From positions 38,305,771 to 38,369,770 of the forward strand of contig NW_027467782.1 in assembly GCF_004210375.1 (NCBI RefSeq): DNA of 64,000 nt, read 5' to 3'. The stretch is from Tachypleus tridentatus. Lineage: Eukaryota; Arthropoda; Merostomata; Xiphosura; Limulidae. The position numbers were made by a program, and so were the translations under genes. The notes beneath the pieces are model-generated. The model was not told the DNA's origin, made no database searches, and was given only the letters and a program-made list of their open reading frames with translations. Shown here piece by piece: positions 50,596 to 63,200 of the stretch. Position 1 is the first letter of the stretch, and every line of letters starts with the position of its first letter.

Positions 50596-51984
50596 ATTGA
50601 GTGATATATAAGCATCGTGGTATTTTCTCTTTTTATTATTTGCTTTTTCTCTTCTGATATATTGTTTTGGTATTTAAGAATGAGTAATTGATTAAAGTAT
50701 AAATAATTTGCAGTGGCTGGCTAGTGGGTTTGATTTATTTGGTTTTATAATGTAAACATACCAATTTCAGTACATATGTCCCTACATTTTTTTTATTATA
50801 ATCATTATGTTAGTACTGAATTTCTTCAAAAGATTAATTTGTTTAGTATGTATTATTAAGTGTTATTTTATATATACTTTTAAATTTTTTTAGAAGTAAT
50901 TTTATTTAATGTATAAAGGCTTAATTTTTGATCTAATGCTGATTTGTTCTTCATTTGTCATAGAGCAAAAGAAGTTATTAATTTATCTATCTTTAGTTCA
51001 TCTAAAGAATAGCTTCCTCTTATGTCATGAGTTGTTATTCAAGGGTTATTTTGCATTTCATTGTTTGCAGTTTTATGTATTATTCTTAAACATTATTTTT
51101 CATTGTAACTATACATTAAATGTATATTATTTAAATCATTTTGTATTGAGATTGAAATTTGTATTTTCTGCTATGTTAAAATTTATTTTGTATAATCATT
51201 ATGGAAGGGTTTTTCTTTATTGCATTTCTTTGTTAAAAGTTTCTGAAGTGTTCATTATAGGGTTTATATAGTTGTTCTGTACTTTGGTGGTAAATTTCTG
51301 TGTTGTAAGGCGTGTTAATAAAATTATGATATTGAATTCTTTTATGGAGAATTTTAAAATTAGGATGCTGTATCGAGTTCTTTGTCTAAGGGTTGTGCTG
51401 TCTTTGTCATAAGTGTTCACAAGAATGGTAAAAACTTAACACACTGTGTAACCATGGTTCAACTTTGAATTTTATATTTTGAAAGTTAAAATTATCTACT
51501 AGTTTGAAGAAAAGCCTGAATTAGGGAGAGAGAAAAATATTGTGTGTACAAATAAATGCATGTAATTTAAAAACAACAAGGAATATGCCAGTATGTTGAG
51601 ACTGTCCTATCCACTGTACTAAACCCTAAAATAATAACAAAACACTCAAAGCCATCCCTTATTATTCAGATATGTAATGTGTCTTCCCTTAACTTCCTCA
51701 GATTAACTGCATGTACTACATCTGAAAGCAATCCTTTGAGGGGTCAGCTACCCTGTTAGAAAAATAAAGTTGTCTTAGTTAAAGACAACTGTTACGTTTA
51801 TAATTTCCCTTAACAGTCTTAAACACCTCAATCAGTATTTGACATAGTATGTTTTGAATTTATAATTTGTTCTGTGTGTGTGTGTGTATGTAATTTGATG
51901 TTGTTTAAGTTATCTTTCTCCTTACCATTGTATTGAGCTTACACCTATTCTGCTCATGGTGTAATGGGCCTCTTGATGAATCAA
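50596..51984. other. no recognised gene; TG microsatellite at 51873-51887
   Basis: Very AT-rich. The 120-codon open frame at 50909-51271 is made of F, L, I, Y, K and N and contains no motif; its length follows from composition. A short TG run lies at 51873-51887, about 100 bp before the satellite begins. Confidence 0.4.
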
Positions 51985-53394
51985 GACTCATGTTAATGTA
52001 ACACTTGTTACAAAGAACAAGAGAACTCGTATTAATATAACACTTGTTACAAAGAACTAGACATTCATGTTAATGTAACAATTGTTACAAAGAACAAGAC
52101 AATCATATCAATCTAACACTTGTTACAAAGAACAAGAGACACTCATGTTGATATAACACGTGTTACAAAGAACTAGAGACACTCATGTTAATGTAACACT
52201 TGTTACAAAGAACAAGACAATCATTGTTACAAAGAACAAGAAAACTCATTAATATAAAACTTGGAACAATAAGCAGGAGACACTCGTGTTAATGTGACAC
52301 TTGTTACAAAGAACAAGACACACTCGTTATAATTTAACACTTTTACACAGAAAGAGACACTCATGTTAATGTTACACTTGTTACAAAGAACAAGAGACAC
52401 TAATATTAGGTTAATACTTATTGCAAAGAACAAGAGAAATCGTTTTAATATAACACTTGTTACAAAGAACAAGAGACATTCATCTTAATGTAACACTTGT
52501 TGCAAAGAACAAAAAACAGTCATGTTAATCTAACACTTGTTTCAAAGAAGAAGAGAAATCTTGTTATTATAACACTTGTTAGAAAGAACAAGAGACATTC
52601 ATGTTAATGTAACACTTGTTACAAAGAACAAGAAACAATCATGTTAATCTAACACATGTTTCAAAGAACAAGAGACACTGATGTCAATACAACAAGTGTT
52701 ATATTAACATGATTGTTTCTTGTTCTTTTTAACAAGTGTTTCATTAACACGAGTTCTATTGTTCTTTATAAAAGTGTTTCATTAACATGAGTTCTATTGT
52801 TCTTTATAAAAGTGTTTCATTAACATGAGTTCTCTTGTTCTTTGTAACAAGTGTTATATTAACATGTCTCTTGTTCTTTGTCACATGTGTTACATAAACA
52901 TGGGTGTCTCTTGTTTTTTGTAACTAGTGTTACTTAAACATGAGTTCTCTTGTTCTTTATAACAAGTGTTATAATAACGTGAGTGTTTCTTGTTTTTTTT
53001 AACATGTAACAAGTGTTATATTAACATGATTGTATCTTGTTCTTTGTATCAAGTGATATAATAACATGATTGTTTCTTGTTCTTTGTAACAAGTGTAACA
53101 TAAAGATGATTGTCTCTTCTTTTTGTAACAAGTTTTATATTAGCATGAGTTCTCTTATTCTTTGAAACAAGTGTTATATTAACATAATTGTTTCTTGTTT
53201 TTTTAACAAGTGTTACAATAACACGAGTTTCTCTTGTTCTTTGTAACAAGTGTTAGATTAACACGAGTATCTTTTGTTTTTTTGTAACAAGTGTTACATT
53301 AACAGGAATGTCTTGTTCTTTATTACAAGTTCTCTATTAACACGACTTCTCTTGTTCTTTGTAGCAAGTGTTACATTAACATGAGTGTCGTGTT

Positions 53395-53436
53395 CTTTGT
53401 AACAAGTGTTGTATTAACATGTTACTTGTTACAAAG
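53395..53436. repeat. palindromic reverse-to-forward junction of the satellite
   Basis: CTTTGTAACAAGT (53395-53407) and ACTTGTTACAAAG (53424-53436) are perfect 13-bp inverted copies around a 16-bp loop. The same or a very similar junction recurs near 54991, 56438, 57122, 58678, 59638, 61256, 62585 and 63465. Confidence 0.9.
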
Positions 53437-54221
53437 TACAAGAGACGCTCATGTTAATGTAACACTTGTTACAAAGATCTAGAGACACTCATGTTAATGT
53501 AACACTTGTTGGAAAGAACAAGAAACAATCATATAAATCTAACACTTGTTACAAAGAACAAGAGACACTCATGTTTATCTAACACTTGTTACAAAGAACA
53601 AGAGACTCTCATGTTATATAACACTTGTTACACTTGTAACACTTGTTACAAAGAACAAGAGAACTCGTATTGATATAAAACTTCTTACAAAGAACAAGAG
53701 ACACTCATGTTAATATAACACTTGTTACAAAGAACAAGAAACAATCATATCAATGTAACACTTGTTACAACGAACAAGAAGTCGTGTTAATATAACATTT
53801 GTTACAAAGAACAAGAGACATGTTAATATAACACTTGTTACAAAGAACAAGAGACACTCAGAATGTAACACTTGTTACAAAGAACAAGAGACACTCATGT
53901 TAATATAACACTTGTTAACAAGAGACACTCATGTTAATGTAACACTTGTTACAAAGAACAAGAGACACTCATGTTAATGTAACACTTGTTACAAAGAACA
54001 AGAGACAAGTTAATATAACACTTGTTACAAAGAACAAGACTCATGTTAACACTTGTTACAAACTTGTTACAAAGAACAAGAGAGACACTCGTGTTTATAT
54101 AACACTTGTTACAAAGAACAAGAGAACATGTTAATGTAACACTTGTTACAAAGAACAAGAACAATCATGTTAATGTAACACTTGTTACAAAGAACAAGAG
54201 ACACTGTGTTTATGTAACAAG

Positions 54222-54260
54222 TGTTACAAAGAACATGAGTTTCTCATGTTCTTTGTAACA
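54222..54260. repeat. near-perfect palindrome at a forward-to-reverse junction
   Basis: Two 18-bp arms (TGTTACAAAGAACATGAG in reverse-complement pairing) surround a 3-base loop at 54240-54242. This junction differs from the common forward-to-reverse junction used elsewhere in the array. Confidence 0.9.
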
Positions 54261-57200
54261 AGTGTTACATTAACATGAGTTCTCATGTTCTTTAAAAAGT
54301 GTTACATTAACATGAGTGTCTCTTGTTCTTTGTAACAAGTGTTACATTAACATGAGTGTCTCTTGTTCTTCGTAACAAGTGTTATATTAACATGTCTCTT
54401 GTTCTTTGTAACAAGTGTTACATAAACATGAGTGTCTCTTCTTTTTTTTGTAACTAGTGTTACATAAACGCGAGTTCTCTTGTTCTTTATAACAAGTGTT
54501 ATAATAACATGAGTGTTTCTTGTTTTTTGTAACAAGTGTTACATTAACATAATTGTATCTTGTTCTTTGTATCAAGTGATATATTAACATGATTGTTTCT
54601 TGTTCTTTGTAACAAGTGTTACATTAACATGAGTCTCTTGTTCTTTGTAACAAGTGTAACATAAAAAGATGATTGTCTCTTCTTTTTTTGTAACAAGTTT
54701 TATATTAGCATGAGTTCTCTTATTCTTTGAAACAAGTGTTATATTAACATCATTGTTTCTTGTTTTTTTGTCTCTTGCTAACAAGTGTTACAATAACATG
54801 AGTTTCTCTTGTTCTTTGTAACAAGTGTTAGATTAACACGAGTATCTTTGTTTTTTGTAACAAGTGTTACATTAACAGGAATGTCTTGTTCTTTATTACA
54901 AGTGCTCTATTAACACGACTTCTCTTGTTCTTTGTAGCAAGTGTTACATTAACATGAGTGTCGTGTTCTTTTGAACAAGTGTTGTTTTAACATGTTACTT
55001 GTTACAAAGTACAAGACTCATGTTAATGTAACACTTGTTACAAAGAACAAGAGAACTCGTATTAATATAACACTTGTTAATGTAACACACTTGTTACAAA
55101 GAACAAGAAACAATCATATCAATGTAACACTTGTTACAAAGAACAAGAGACACTCATGTTAATATAACACTTGTTACAAAGAACAAGAGAACTCATGTTA
55201 ATGTAACACTTGTTACAAAGAACAAGAACAAGAATAAACTCAAAGAACAAGAGAATCGTGTTAATAGAAACTTGTTAACAATAAGAAGATTAATAGAAAA
55301 CTTGGAACAATAAGTTAATGTGAATGTGACTTGTTACAAAGAACAAGACACACTCGTTATAATTTAACACTTTTACACAGAAAGAGACACTCATGTTAAT
55401 GTTACACTTGTTACAAAGAACAAGAGATACTAATATTAGGTTAATACTTATTGCAAAGAACAAGAGAAATCGTTTTAATATAACACTTGTTACAAAGAAC
55501 AAGAGACATTCATCTTAATGTAACACTTGTTGCAAAGAACAAAAAAACAGTCATGTTAATCTAACACTTGTTTCAAAGAACAAGAGAAATCTTGTTATTA
55601 TAACACTTGTTAGAAAGAACAAGAGACATTCATGTTAATGTAACACTTGTTACAAAGAACAAGAAACAATCATGTTAATCTAACACATGTTTCAAAGAAC
55701 AAGAGACACTGATGTCAATACAACAAGTGTTATATTAACATGATTGTTTCTTGTTCTTTTTTCAACAAGTGTTTCATTAACACGAGTTTTATAGTTCTTT
55801 ATAAAAGTGTTTCATTAACATGAGTTCTCTTGTTCTTTGTAAAAGTGTTACATTAACACGAGTGTCTCTTGTTCGTCGTAACAAGTGTTATATTAACATG
55901 TCTCTTGTTCTTTGTCACATGTGTTACATAAACATGGGTGTCTCTTGTTTTTTAACTAGTGTTACATAAACGTTCTCTTGTTCTTTATAACAAGTGTTAT
56001 AATTGAGTGTTTCTTTTTTTTTTGTAACAAGTGTTACATTAACATGATTGTATCTTGTTCTTTGTAACAAGTGATATATTAACATGATTGTTTCTTGTTC
56101 TTTGTAACAAGTGTTACATTAACATGAGTCTCTTCTTTTTGTAACAAGTTTTATATTAGCATGAGTTCTCTTATTCTTTGAAACAAGTGTTATATTAACA
56201 TCATTGTTTCTTGTTTTTTGTAACAAGTGTTACAATAACACGAGTTTCTCTTGTTCTTTGTAACAAGTGTTAGATTAACACGAGTATCTTTGTTTTTTTT
56301 GTAACAAGTGTTACATTAACAGGAATGTCTTGTTCTTTATTACAAGTGCTCTATTAACACGACTTCTCTTGTTCTTTGTAGCAAGTGTTACATTAACATG
56401 AGTGTCGTGTTCTTTGTAACAAGTGTTGTATTAACATGTTACTTGTTACAAAGTACAAGAGACTCATGTTAATGTAACACTTGTTACAAAGATCTAGAGA
56501 CACTCATGTTAATGTAACACTTGTTGGAAAGAACAAGAAACAATCATATCAATGTAACATTTGTTACAACGAACAAGAAGTCGTGTTAATATAACAGTTG
56601 CTACAAAAAACAAGAGACAATCATGTTAAATAACATTTGTTACAAAGAACAAGAGACACTCATGTTACTGTAATACTTGTTACAAAGAACAAGAGAACTC
56701 GTGTTTATGTAACCATTGTTACAAAGAACATGAGACACTCATATTAATGTAACCCTTGTTACAAAGAACATGAGACACTCATATTAATGTAACACTTGTT
56801 ATATTGACATCAGTGTCTCTTGTTCTTTGTAACAAGTGTTATAATAACAAGATTTCTCTTGTTCTTTGAAACAAGTATTAGATTAACATGACTGTTTTTT
56901 GTTCTTTGCAACAAGTGTTACATTAAGATGAGTTTCTCTTGTTCTTTGTAACAAGTGTTAGATTAACATGAGTATCTTTGTTTTTGTAACAAGTGTTACA
57001 TTAACAGGAATGTCTTGTTCTTTATTACAAGTGCTCTATTAACACGACTTCTCTTGTTCTTTGTAGCAAGTGTTAAATTAACATGAGTGTCGTGTTCTTT
57101 TGAACAAGTGTTGTTTTAACATGTTACTTGTTACAAAGTACAAGACTCATGTTAATGTAACACTTGTTACAAAGAACAAGAGAACTCGTATTAATATAAC

Positions 57201-60200
57201 ACTTGTTACAAAGAACAAGAGACACTCATGTTGATATAACACGTGTTACAAAGAACAAGACAATCATGTTAATATAACATTTGTTACAAAGAACAAGAGA
57301 ACTCGTGTTAATGTAATACTTGTTATAAAGAACAAGAAAACTCATTAATAGAAAACTTGGAACAATAAGTAGGAGACACTCGTGTTAATGTGACTTGTTA
57401 CAAAGAACAAGACACACTCGTTATAATTTAACACTTTTACACAGAAAGAGACACTCATGTTAATGTTACACTTGTTACAAAGAACAAGAGACACTAATAT
57501 TAGGTTAATACTTATTGCAAAGAACAAGAGAAATCGTTTTAATATAACACTTGTTACAAAGAACAAGAGACATTCATCTTAATGTAACACTTGTTGCAAA
57601 GAACAAAAAACAGTCATGTTAATCTAACACTTGTTTCAAAGAACAAGAGAAATCTTGTTATTATAACACTTGTTAGAAAGAACAAGAGACATTCATGTTA
57701 ATGTAACACTTGTTACAAAGAACAAGAAACAATCATGTTAATCTAACACATGTTTCAAAGAACAAGAGACACTGATGTCAATACAACAAGTGTTATATTA
57801 ACATGATTGTTTCTTGTTCTTTTTTAACAAGTGTTTCATTAACACGAGTTTTATAGTTCTTTATAAAAGTGTTTCATTAACATGAGTTCTCTTGTTCTTT
57901 GTAAAAGTGTTACATTAACACGAGTGTCTCTTGTTCTTCGTAACAAGTGTTATATTAACATGTCTCTTGTTCTTTGTCACATGTGTTACATAAACATGGG
58001 TGTCTCTTGTTTTTTGTAACTAGTGTTACATAAACGCGAGTTCTCTTGTTCTTTATAACAAGTGTTATAATAACGTGAGTGTTTTTTTTAACAAGTGTTA
58101 CATTAACATAATTGTATCTTGTTCTTTGTATCAAGTGTAATATTAACATGATTGTTTTTGTTCTTGTAACAAGTGTTACATTAGCATGAGTTCTCTTGAA
58201 CAAGTGTTATATTAACATCATTGTTTCTTGTTCTTTATAACAAGTGTAACATAAAGATGATTGTCTCTTCTTTTTTTTGTAACAAGTTTTATATTAACAT
58301 GAGTTCTCTTATTCTTTGAAACAAGTGTTATATTAACATGATTGTTTCTTGTTCTTTGTAACAAGTGTTACAATAACACATAAAGATGATTGTCTCTTCT
58401 TTTTTGTAACAAGTTTATATTAGCATGAGTTTGTTATATTAACATCATTGTTTCTTGTTTTTTCTAACAAGTGTTAGATTAACACGAGTTTCTCTTGTTC
58501 TTTGTAACAAGTGTTAGATTAACATGAGTTCTTTTTTTTTGTAACAAGTGTTACATTAACAGGAATGTCTTGTTCTTTATTACAAGTGCTCTATTAACAC
58601 GACTTCTCTTGTTCTTTGTAGCAAGTGTTAAATTAACATGAGTGTCGTGTTCTTTTGAACAAGTGTTGTTTTAACATGTTACTTGTTACAAAGTACAAGA
58701 GACTCATGTTAATGTAACACTTGTTACAAAGAACAAGAGAACTCATGTTAATGTAACACTTGTTACAAAGAACAAGACACTCATGTTAATGTAACACTTG
58801 TTACAAAGAACAAGAGAAATCATATTTATCTAACACTTGTTACAAAGAACAAGAGACACTCATATTAGGTTAATATTTATTACAAAGAACAAGAGAAATC
58901 GTTTTAATATAACACTTGTTACAAAGAACAAGAGACACTCATATTAATTAACACTTGTTACAAAGAACAAGAAAAATCGTTTTAATATAACACTTGTTAC
59001 AAAGAACAAGAGACATTCATCTTAATGTAACACTTGTTACAAAGAACAAAAAACAGTCATTTTAATCTAACACTTGTTTCAAAGAACAAGAGAAATCTTG
59101 TTATTATAACACTTGTTAGAAAGAACAAGAGACATTCATGTTAATGTAACACTTGTTACAAAGAACAAGAAACAATCATGTTAATCTAACACTTGTTACA
59201 AAGAACAAGAGACACTGATGTCAATACAACAAGTGTTATATTAACATGATTGTTTCTTGTTCTTTTAACAAGTGTTTCATTAACATGAGTTTTATAGTTC
59301 TTTATAAAAGTGTTTCATTAACATAAGTTCTCTTGTTCTTTGTAAAAGTGTTACATTAACACGAGTGTCTCTTGTTCTTCGTAACAAGTGTTATATTAAC
59401 ATGTCTCTTGTTCTTTGTCACATGTGTTACATAAACATGAGTGTCTTTGTTTTTTGTAACAAGTGTTAGATTAACATGAGTATTTTTTGTTTTTTTTGTA
59501 ACAAGTGTTACATTAACAGGAATGTCTTGTTCTTTATTACAAGTGCTCTATAACACGACTTCTCTTGTTTTTTTTGTAGCAAGTGTTACATTAACATGAG
59601 TGTCGTGTTCTTTTAAACAAGTGTTGTTTTAACATGTTACTTGTTACAAAGTACAAGAGACTCATGTTAATGTAACACTTGTTACAAAGAACAAGAGAAC
59701 TCGTATTAATATAACACTTGTTACAAAGAACTAGAGACACTCATGTTAATGTAACAATTGTTACAAAGAACAAGACAATCATATCAATCTAACACTTGTT
59801 ACAAAGAACAAGAACTCATATTCATATAAACACTTGTTACAAAGAACTAGAGACTCTCATGTTAATGTAACACTTGTTACAAAGAACAAGACAATCATGT
59901 TAATATAACATTTGTTACAAAGAACAAGAGAACTCGTGTTAATGTAATACTTGTTATAAAGAACAAGAAAACTCATTAATAGAAAACTTGGAACAATAAG
60001 CAGGAGACACTCGTGTTAATGTGACACTTGTTACAAAGAACAAGACACACTCGTTATAATTTAACACTTTTTACACAGAAAGAGACACTCATGTTAATGT
60101 TACACTTGTTACAAAGAACAAGAGACACTAATATTAGGTTAATACTTATTGCAAAGAACAAGAGAAACGTTTTAATAATACTTGTTACAAACAAGGTTAA

Positions 60201-63200
60201 TATTAGGTTAATAACTTATTGCAAAGAACAAGAGAAATCGTTTTAATATAACACTTGTTACAAAGAACAAGAGACATTCATCTTAATGTAACACTTGTTG
60301 CAAAGAACAAAAAACAGTCATGTTAATCTAACACTTGTTTCAAAGAACAAGAGAAATCTTGTTATTATAACACTTGTTAGAAAGAACAAGAGACATTCAT
60401 GTTAATGTAACACTTGTTACAAAGAACAAGAAACAATCATGTTAATCTAACACATGTTTCAAAGAACAAGAGACACTGATGTCAATACAACAAGTGTTAT
60501 ATTAACATGATTGTTTCTTGTTCTTTTAACAAGTGTTTCATTAACACGAGTTTTATAGTTCTTTATAAAAGTGTTTCATTAACATGAGTTCTCTTGTTCT
60601 TTGTAAAAGTGTTACATTAACACGAGTGTCTCTTGTTCTTCGTAACAAGTGTTATATTAACATGTCTCTTGTTCTTTGTCACATGTGTTACATAAACATG
60701 GGTGTCTCTTGTTTTTTTGTAACTAGTGTTACATAAACGCGAGTTCTCTTGTTCTTTATAACAAGTGTTATAATAACGTGAGTGTTTCTTGTTTTTTGTA
60801 ACAAGTGTTACATTAACATAATTGTATCTTGTTCTTTGTATCAAGTGATATATTAACATGATTGTTTCTTGTTCTTTGTAACAAGTGTTACATTAACATG
60901 AGTCTCTTGTTCTTTGTAACAAGTGTAACATAAAGATGATTGTCTCTTCTTTTTTTGTAACAAGTTTTATATTAGCATGAGTTCTCTTATTCTTTGAAAC
61001 AAGTGTTATATTAACATCATTGTTTCTTGTTTTTTTCTAACAAGTGTTACAATAACACGAGTTTCTCTTGTTCTTTGTAACAAGTGTTAGATTAACACGA
61101 GTATCTTTGTTTTTTTGTAACAAGTGTTACATTAACAGGAATGTCTTGTTCTTTATTACAAGTGCTCTATTAACACGACTTCTCTTGTTCTTTGTAGCAA
61201 GTGTTACATTAACATGAGTGTCGTGTTCTTTGTAACAAGTGTTGTATTAACATGTTACTTGTTACAAAGTACAAGAGACTCATGTTAATGTAACACTTGT
61301 TACAAAGATCTAGAGACACTCATGTTAATGTAACACTTGTTGGAAAGAACAAGAAACAATCATATCAATCTAACACTTGTTCAAAGAACAAGAGACACTC
61401 ATGTTTATCTAACACTTGTTACAAAGTACAAGAGAACTCATGTTAATGTAACACTTGTTACAAAGAACAAGAAAACTCATTAATAGAAAACTTGGAACAA
61501 TAAGAAGAAGACACTCGTGTTAATGTGACTTGTTACAAAGAACAAGACACATTCGTTATAATTTAACACTTTTACACAGAAAGAGACACTCATATTAATG
61601 TTACACTTGTTACAAAGAACAAGAGACACTAATATTAGGTTAATACTTATTGCAAAGAACAAGAGAAATCGTTTTAATATAACACTTGTTACAAAGAACA
61701 AGAGACATTCATCTTAATGTAACACTTGTTGCAAAGAACAAAAAACAGTCATGTTAATCTAACACTTGTTTCAAAGAACAAGAGAAATCTTGTTATTATA
61801 ACACTTGTTAGAAAGAACAAGAGACATTCATGTTAATGTAACACTTGTTACAAAGAACAAGAAACAATCATGTTAATCTAACACATGTTTCAAAGAACAA
61901 GAGACACTGATGTCAATACAACAAGTGTTATATTAACATGATTGTTTCTTGTTCTTTTAACAAGTGTTTCATTAACACGAGTTTTATAGTTCTTTATAAA
62001 AGTGTTTCATTAACATGACTTCTCTTGTTCTTTGTAAAAGTGTTACATTAACACGAGTGTCTCTTGTTCTTCGTAACAAGTGTTATATTAACATGTCTCT
62101 TGTTCTTTGTCACATGTGTTACATAAACATGGGTGTCTCTTGTTTTTTGTAACTAGTGTTACGTAAACGCGAGTATAATTGTATCTTGTTCTTTGTATCA
62201 AGTGATATATTAACATGATTGTTTCTTGTTCTTTGTAACAAGTGTTACATTAACATGAGTCTCTTGTTCTTTGTAACAAGTGTTACATAAAGATGATTGT
62301 CTCTTCTTTTTGTAACAAGTGTTTATATTAGCATGAGTTCTCTTATTCTTTTATATTAGAAACAAGTGTTACAATAACACGAGTTTAACACGTTTCTCTT
62401 GTTCTTGTAACAAGTGTTAGATTAACACGAGTATCTTTGTTTTTTTGTAACAAGTGTTACATTAACAGGAATGTCTTGTTCTTTATTACAAGTGCTCTAT
62501 TAACACGACTTCTCTTGTTCTTTGTAGCAAGTGTTACATTAACATGAGTGTCGTGTTCTTTGTAACAAGTGTTGTATTAACATGTTACTTGTTACAAAGT
62601 ACAAGAGACTCATGTTAATGTAACACTTGTTACAAAGATCTAGAGACACTCATGTTAATGTAACACTTGTTGGAAAGAACAAGAAAAGAATCATATCAAT
62701 CTAACACTAGTTCAAAGAACAAGAGAACTCGTATTGATATAAAACTTCTTACAAAGAACTAGAGACACTCATGTTAATGTAACACTTATTACAAAGAACA
62801 AGAAACAATCATATCAATGTAACATTTGTTACAACGAACAAGAAGTCGTGTTAATATAACAGTTGCTACAAAAAACAAGAGACAATCATGTTAAATAACA
62901 TTTGTTACAAAGAACAAGAGACACTCATGTTACTGTAATACTTGTTACAAAGAACAAGAGAACTCGTGTTTATATTACCTTTGTTACAAAGAACATGAAA
63001 CACTTACGTTAATGAAGCACTTGTTACAAAGAACAAGAGAACTCGTGTTTATGTAACCATTGTTACAAAGAACATGAGACACTCATATTAATGTAACCCT
63101 TGTTACAAAGAACATGAGACACTCATATTAATGTAACACTTGTTATATTGACATCAGTGTCTCTTGTTCTTTGTAACAAGTGTTATAATAACAAGATTTC

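Noticed and set aside
50909-51271. 120-codon open frame as a membrane protein
   Set aside because: Its hydrophobic residues come from T-rich sequence (F, L, I, Y). There is no start context, no homologue I know and no splice structure.
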